From assembly GCA_017998475.1 (NCBI GenBank), contig JAGODA010000091.1, positions 1-10,553 of the forward strand: 10,553 nucleotides of DNA. The letters are read 5' to 3'. The position numbers and the translations under genes are program-made. The DNA is from Spirochaetota bacterium. GTDB lineage: Bacteria > Spirochaetota > UBA4802 > UBA5368. Of this stretch, positions 7,245 through 10,553 are shown one piece after another; within the stretch, counting starts at the first letter, position 1, and each line of letters opens with the position of its first letter. A model generated the notes under the pieces. That model had not been told where the DNA came from. It did no database searches and worked only from the letters and a program-made list of their open reading frames with translations.

Positions 7245-7664
7245 ATGGAAGACAGGCTGTTGTATCTCATCTCGCGCGCGCAGCACAGGCTGAAAAACCA
7301 TCTCAAGCGCGAATTCGCCGCGGCGAAGGTGGGAGTATCGCCCGCGCAGATGGGAATCCTCTTCCTGCTCAAACAGAGCGACGCGCGGCCCATGAACGAG
7401 CTGGGCCGTCTGCTCGACATCGACGGCTCGGCGATAACGGGGCTTGTGGACAGGATGGAGCGGCAGGGATTCGTGCGACGCGTCCCCAATCCCGGCGACC
7501 GCCGCCAGTCGCTGATCTCCATCACCGAAAAGGGCGCGAACGAGGCCTCACGGGCGGCCAGGGTCGCCAGGAAGACGAACGAGGCCATAAAAGAGGGATT
7601 CAGCCCGGCGGAAATCGAAACATTTACACGGATACTTTCGTCTTTCTTCGAGAAGTTCAAATAG
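7245..7664 (+). CDS. MarR-family transcriptional regulator
   Basis: The 139-residue length is typical. A dimerisation helix at the N-terminus is followed by the winged helix-turn-helix: PAQMGILFLLKQ (33-44), MNELGRLLDIDGSAITGLVDRMERQGFVRR (50-79, with the recognition helix about 62-73) and the wing with the hallmark DRR at 85-87, then ISITEKG and a C-terminal dimer helix. There is no cysteine, so it is not a thiol-redox sensor of the OhrR kind. A small ligand is more likely to control it (inference). The ATG has a weak GAGAGA about five bases before it and a strong promoter with an overlapping palindrome upstream, suggesting autorepression. The hotdog-fold gene follows after 37 bases on the same strand and is the likeliest co-regulated target. 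Confidence 0.93.
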   Translation: MEDRLLYLISRAQHRLKNHLKREFAAAKVGVSPAQMGILFLLKQSDARPMNELGRLLDIDGSAITGLVDRMERQGFVRRVPNPGDRRQSLISITEKGANEASRAARVARKTNEAIKEGFSPAEIETFTRILSSFFEKFK

Positions 7665-7701
7665 ACGCGAACACGCTAAAACTTGAAAAGGAGAGTTCAG
7701 C

Positions 7702-8160
7702 ATGAGTACGGCCCTTTCACTGTACAACCGTTTCGAAAAAATTCCCCTGGGGAAATGGCTCTTCTCGCGCCTGGTATGCCTGAAGGCCCCGTATTTCGGC
7801 ACCATCAGGCCGCATTTCGTCGAACTGAGGCCCGGCTACGGCGAGATCCGCATGCGCAAGCGCAGGCGCGTCCAGAACCATCTTGGCACGGTGCACGCGC
7901 TCGCCATGGGCAACCTCTGCGAGCTTGTCGGCGGCATGACCCTCGACGTCACGCTCCCGCGGGGAATGCGCTGGATACCGCGGAGCATGAATATCGAATA
8001 CCTCAAGCTCGCCCGCACGGACCTGGTCGCGCGCTGCTCCATCGACACGCCGGAGCCCGGCGTTAAAAAGGACCTCCCGGTAACCGTACGCGTTACCGAC
8101 GCGGCGGGCGTCGAGGTGGTGCGCGCGGTCATCACCATGTACATCTCGCCGAAGGAATGA
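7702..8160 (+). CDS. DUF4442 hotdog-fold protein, possible acyl-CoA thioesterase
   Basis: This 152-residue protein resembles the DUF4442 branch of the PaaI-like hotdog superfamily. The key stretch is NHLGTVHALAMGNLCE (59-74), the position where hotdog thioesterases carry a catalytic Asn/His/Glu-type helix, preceded by the strand GYGEIRMRKRR and followed by GGMTLDV and a set of C-terminal strands (LVARCSIDT, DLPVTVRVTDAAG, VVRAVITMYIS). Activity on acyl-CoA or another thioester is inferred from fold only, as many DUF4442 members are unassayed. A strong AAAAGGAG at 7686-7693 stands eight bases before the ATG. The gene lies 37 bases past marR and probably shares its transcript. Its TGA directly abuts the stop codon of comM on the other strand, with no space for a terminator. 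Confidence 0.75.
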   Translation: MSTALSLYNRFEKIPLGKWLFSRLVCLKAPYFGTIRPHFVELRPGYGEIRMRKRRRVQNHLGTVHALAMGNLCELVGGMTLDVTLPRGMRWIPRSMNIEYLKLARTDLVARCSIDTPEPGVKKDLPVTVRVTDAAGVEVVRAVITMYISPKE

Positions 8161-9678
8161 TCAGACATCGTAGTGACGCTGGAGGTTCTTGTACGATAAC
8201 GCCTCGAGGAGATGGCCCTTGCCTACCGAGACGCTGCCCGCAAGGTCGGCGATGGTCCGCGCGACCTTGAGCACCCGGAAAAAAGAGCGCGCGGAGAGGT
8301 TCATGGTCTTAACCGCTCCTTCGAAAATCCGCTCGCTCTCGGCGTCGATGGCGCAATGCTCCTTGATCTCATCGTTGTTCATGCGCGAGTTATACACGGT
8401 GCGCCCACCGGCGAAACGCCGGCGCTGGACCTCCCGCGCCCGGCACACGCGGTCGCGAATGGCCTCGGAGCCCTCGCCCCTGGCGTTGTCGAGCAGGTCC
8501 CCGCAGGGAACGCGGGGCACCTGCACCTCGATGTCGATGCGGTCCAGGATGGGACCGGCTATCTTACGGAAATAGCCCTCCACCTTCGTCGGCGAGCATT
8601 TGCAGGCAATCTCCGGGTCGAACAGGTACCCGCACTGGCATGGATTGCTCGCCGCCACCAGCATGAAATCGGCCGGGAAAGTCGCGCTGCCCGATGCGCG
8701 CGATACCGTAATCTCACAGTCTTCCAGCGGCTGCCTGAGCGATTGAAGCACGTGGGATGGAAACTCGGCGAACTCGTCGAGGAACAGGACCCCGTTGTGC
8801 GCCAGAGAGACCTCGCCCACCGATGGCTGTCTTCCACCGCCAACCAGCGCCACGTCCGAGGCCGTATGGTGCGGCGAGCGGAACGGCGGCGCGAGGATGA
8901 GGCCGGCGCCGGGAGGGAGCGCCCCTCCCACCGAGTGGATCATCGTCGTAACGATGGCCTGCTCGCGCGTCATCTCCGGCAGAAGCGATGGCAGGCGCTT
9001 GGCCAGCATGGTCTTCCCCGAACCGGGAGGCCCGTAGAGAAGCACATTGTGGTGCCCCGCCGCTGCGATCTCCAGGGCCCGTTTGGCGCTTTCCTGGCCG
9101 CGAACGTCGCCGAAATCGTGGCGATGACGCGGTGACGGCGCGCGTTCGCCGGCGCCGGCATACGGAGAGCCTTTACCCCCGCATATTTCGATCGCCTCGC
9201 GGATGTTACGCGCGGGGAACACCTCGATCCCCTCGATCGCGGCGGCCTCGCAGCGGTTGTCGAAGGGCACGATAACGCGCCGGTAGCCTTCCCGGTACAG
9301 TCCGATCGCCATCGCGATCGCGCCGCGCACCGGTTTTATTCTGCCGTCGAGGGAAAGCTCGCCGACCATCGGGAAGGCCGAGTGATCGCACGCGATCTGC
9401 CCCGTTGTGGCGAGTATGGCCATGGCGATGGGAAGGTCGAAATTTGCGCCCTGCTTGCGGAAGCCCGCGGGGGCAAGGTTTACCACAAAATTCCGGGGCG
9501 GAAACTCGAAACCGGAGTTCTCAACCGCGGAGCGTATGCGCTCGCGCGCTTCTTTGATCGTGGAATCGGGAAGCCCGACGATGGTGAAGCCGGGGAGTCC
9601 CTTGACGATATCGACCTCCACCTCCACGATGACCGCGTCTATCCCCTGGACCGCCACCGAAACAGCGCTTGAAAGCAT
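8161..9678 (-). CDS. comM: YifB/ComM-family AAA+ ATPase (Mg-chelatase-like)
   Basis: ComM is a hexameric helicase that promotes branch migration during natural transformation in some bacteria. Homologues are also common in species not known to be competent. The 505 residues fit the family. Order: N-terminal ChlI/Lon-protease-like domain (about 1-170) with GLPGFTIVGLPDSTIKEARERI, NLAPAGFRKQGANFDLPIA and GELSLDGRIKPVRG; AAA+ core with Walker A GPPGSGKT (216-223), FRSPHHTASDVALVGGG, Walker B VLFLDEF (297-303) and a CxC..CxC cluster (ASNPCQCG ... CKCSP); then FRKIAGPILDRIDIEV and the C-terminal lid RSFFRVLKVARTIADL. All motifs are intact. The ATG has GGGGGA four bases upstream. It is not a magnesium chelatase subunit, despite frequent annotation as such. 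Confidence 0.95.
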   Translation of the reverse strand: MLSSAVSVAVQGIDAVIVEVEVDIVKGLPGFTIVGLPDSTIKEARERIRSAVENSGFEFPPRNFVVNLAPAGFRKQGANFDLPIAMAILATTGQIACDHSAFPMVGELSLDGRIKPVRGAIAMAIGLYREGYRRVIVPFDNRCEAAAIEGIEVFPARNIREAIEICGGKGSPYAGAGERAPSPRHRHDFGDVRGQESAKRALEIAAAGHHNVLLYGPPGSGKTMLAKRLPSLLPEMTREQAIVTTMIHSVGGALPPGAGLILAPPFRSPHHTASDVALVGGGRQPSVGEVSLAHNGVLFLDEFAEFPSHVLQSLRQPLEDCEITVSRASGSATFPADFMLVAASNPCQCGYLFDPEIACKCSPTKVEGYFRKIAGPILDRIDIEVQVPRVPCGDLLDNARGEGSEAIRDRVCRAREVQRRRFAGGRTVYNSRMNNDEIKEHCAIDAESERIFEGAVKTMNLSARSFFRVLKVARTIADLAGSVSVGKGHLLEALSYKNLQRHYDV

Positions 9679-9714
9679 GGTCCCCCATCCGGCTATTCTG
9701 GATTGTCAGGGGGC

Positions 9715-9738
9715 AAAAAAACGGCCGCGGAAAAGCCG
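9715..9738 (-). terminator. Weak hairpin plus U7 in the comM leader (terminator or attenuator)
   Basis: On the minus strand CGGCT (9738-9734) can pair with GGCCG (9726-9722), five pairs including one G-U, with a seven-base loop, followed at once by seven Ts (9721-9715). It lies 36 bases before the comM ATG. It may end the 5'-nucleotidase transcript or act as a leader attenuator. The short stem keeps confidence low. Confidence 0.35.
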
Positions 9739-9854
9739 GGGTCGGGGCGGGAGCGAAGCCGGGGATGTTCCCGGTCATCGTCAGCCCGCTGGGCCCGCAG
9801 CGTCTTCCGCGGCAATCCTACGCACCCTGCAATTAATACGAACGGGCAGGGTCA

Positions 9855-9883
9855 GATATAAAAAGTTTTTCCTATTTTCTGAA
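9855..9883 (-). promoter_or_regulatory. Candidate comM promoter
   Basis: On the minus strand TTCAGA (9883-9878) and TATATC (9860-9855) are 17 bases apart, each four of six against the sigma70 consensus, in an AT-rich patch. The -35 box overlaps the end of the 5'-nucleotidase gene. This would give a comM leader of about 170 bases. Confidence 0.3.
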
Positions 9884-10553
9884 TTTTTTTACGAAAAACC
9901 TCACCACAAAGGCGATCAGGGCCGCCAGAAGCACGAAAACGCCGAACATCACCCAGGTCACCATCGTCCCGCGAGAGAGCAGCTTGACCGGATTGAGGCT
10001 GGGTTCGCTCACTATCCTGCCGAGCTTGCCGCTGTATTTCTCGGGTACGTCGGGAAGCCCGTCGCCGTCGATATCGGGGAAGCTTTTAATGAATTCCATC
10101 ACGCCGACCCATTCCTTGAGCTCCTGGATGCCGGGTTTGCGCTTGTCCGCGTCGATCCTGTGCGCCACCAGGTCGTTGATCGCCTTCCCCTGCCGGTCCT
10201 TGGGAACGATATTCAGAATATTGAAGGTAAACCCGCCGATAACTTTCAGAAAGGTCGTGTCGTAGATGTTTGCGGCGATGCGATAGAGCGTCTTATTGGA
10301 CGATGAATAGTCCAGCGGAACGTATCCATCCTCCTCGGAACCCATCCAGATATTGGTAACCCGGTCGAATACCGCCCGGCGCGGATTATAGGTGAATCGT
10401 ACGCCCGAGATCTGCAGAAAATACGAGCTTCCCTTCAGCGGATAGATGCTGGTGAGGATCTCCATGGCCTTCTTTATCTCGGAGCCGTACAGGTAGCACG
10501 AAACGAGCGGATAGGCCATCGTTCCGTCCATGCCGATGCCGAGCGGTATGGTA
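9872..10553 (-). CDS. 5'-nucleotidase-family protein, C-terminal part with membrane anchor (5' end outside window)
   Basis: The frame stays open to the right edge (residues TIPLGIG precede the first internal Met), so an ATG at 10531 is not the start and the N-terminus is missing. The visible ~227 residues begin with features of the 5'-nucleotidase C-terminal substrate-binding domain (UshA/YfkN-like): GIGMDGTMAYPLVSCYLYG, SEIKKAMEIL, and SYFLQISGVRFTYNPRRAVFDRV. A DIDGDGLPD calcium-loop-like motif follows, then one transmembrane segment (VMFGVFVLLAALIAFVV) and a basic tail FFVKKFRK, a topology in which the enzyme domain faces outside the inner membrane and the tail is cytoplasmic. The N-terminal metallophosphoesterase domain expected for the family would lie beyond the window. 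Substrate (nucleotide or cyclic nucleotide) is unknown. The gene is followed by a 192-base spacer before comM on the same strand. Confidence 0.75.
   Translation of the reverse strand, partial: TIPLGIGMDGTMAYPLVSCYLYGSEIKKAMEILTSIYPLKGSSYFLQISGVRFTYNPRRAVFDRVTNIWMGSEEDGYVPLDYSSSNKTLYRIAANIYDTTFLKVIGGFTFNILNIVPKDRQGKAINDLVAHRIDADKRKPGIQELKEWVGVMEFIKSFPDIDGDGLPDVPEKYSGKLGRIVSEPSLNPVKLLSRGTMVTWVMFGVFVLLAALIAFVVRFFVKKFRK

Noticed and set aside
8212..9135. Plus-strand open frame of 307 codons opposite comM
   Set aside because: The minus-strand ComM frame has intact Walker motifs and full length, so the opposite frame is a composition artefact.

Overview
The window is a GC-rich, gene-dense bacterial chromosome segment with strong G/C preference at third codon positions and no phage, insertion-sequence, CRISPR or RNA-gene signal. 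An OmpA-like C-terminal domain, a lipoprotein-type signal peptide and a prepilin peptidase point to a diderm (Gram-negative) bacterium. The receiver plus RsbW-like ATPase fusion protein is a layout I associate with spirochaetes such as Leptospira relatives. That lineage guess is low confidence, and a deltaproteobacterium-like or other diderm is equally possible from this window alone.

Layout. (1) Bases 2-1327, plus strand: the 3' end of a gene with an OmpA-like domain, then a type IV prepilin peptidase. (2) Bases 1334-4659, minus strand: a compact operon read from a good sigma70-type promoter, ribBA -> receiver/ATPase protein -> mtnA, with a TGATG overlap, a Shine-Dalgarno built onto a stop codon, and an intrinsic terminator after mtnA. 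(3) Bases 4681-6906, plus strand: a divergent unit starting with a lipoprotein-like calcineurin-fold protein whose metal-ligand motifs are almost all replaced, then a small unknown protein and an orphan DppD/OppD-type ABC ATPase joined by an ATGA overlap. (4) Bases 6907-7244: a gene-free spacer ending in an AT-rich promoter with a long palindromic operator. (5) Bases 7245-8160, plus strand: a MarR-family regulator and a hotdog-fold DUF4442 protein. (6) Bases 8161-9678, minus strand: comM, whose stop codon abuts the DUF4442 stop with no gap. (7) Bases 9872-10553, minus strand: the C-terminal part of a membrane-anchored 5'-nucleotidase-family protein that runs off the right edge.

How the genes work together: ribBA supplies the two entry reactions of riboflavin synthesis and mtnA a methionine-salvage step. 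A probable signalling protein is translationally locked between them, which is unusual. MarR and DUF4442 look like an autoregulated pair, probably acting on a lipophilic or acyl-thioester ligand (inference). Most genes are ordinary housekeeping genes. The most notable items are the apparent pseudo-phosphoesterase with a possibly leaderless mRNA, the signalling gene in the riboflavin/methionine-salvage operon, the MarR operator, and the hairpin-rich comM leader. I do not see a clear new multi-gene system.
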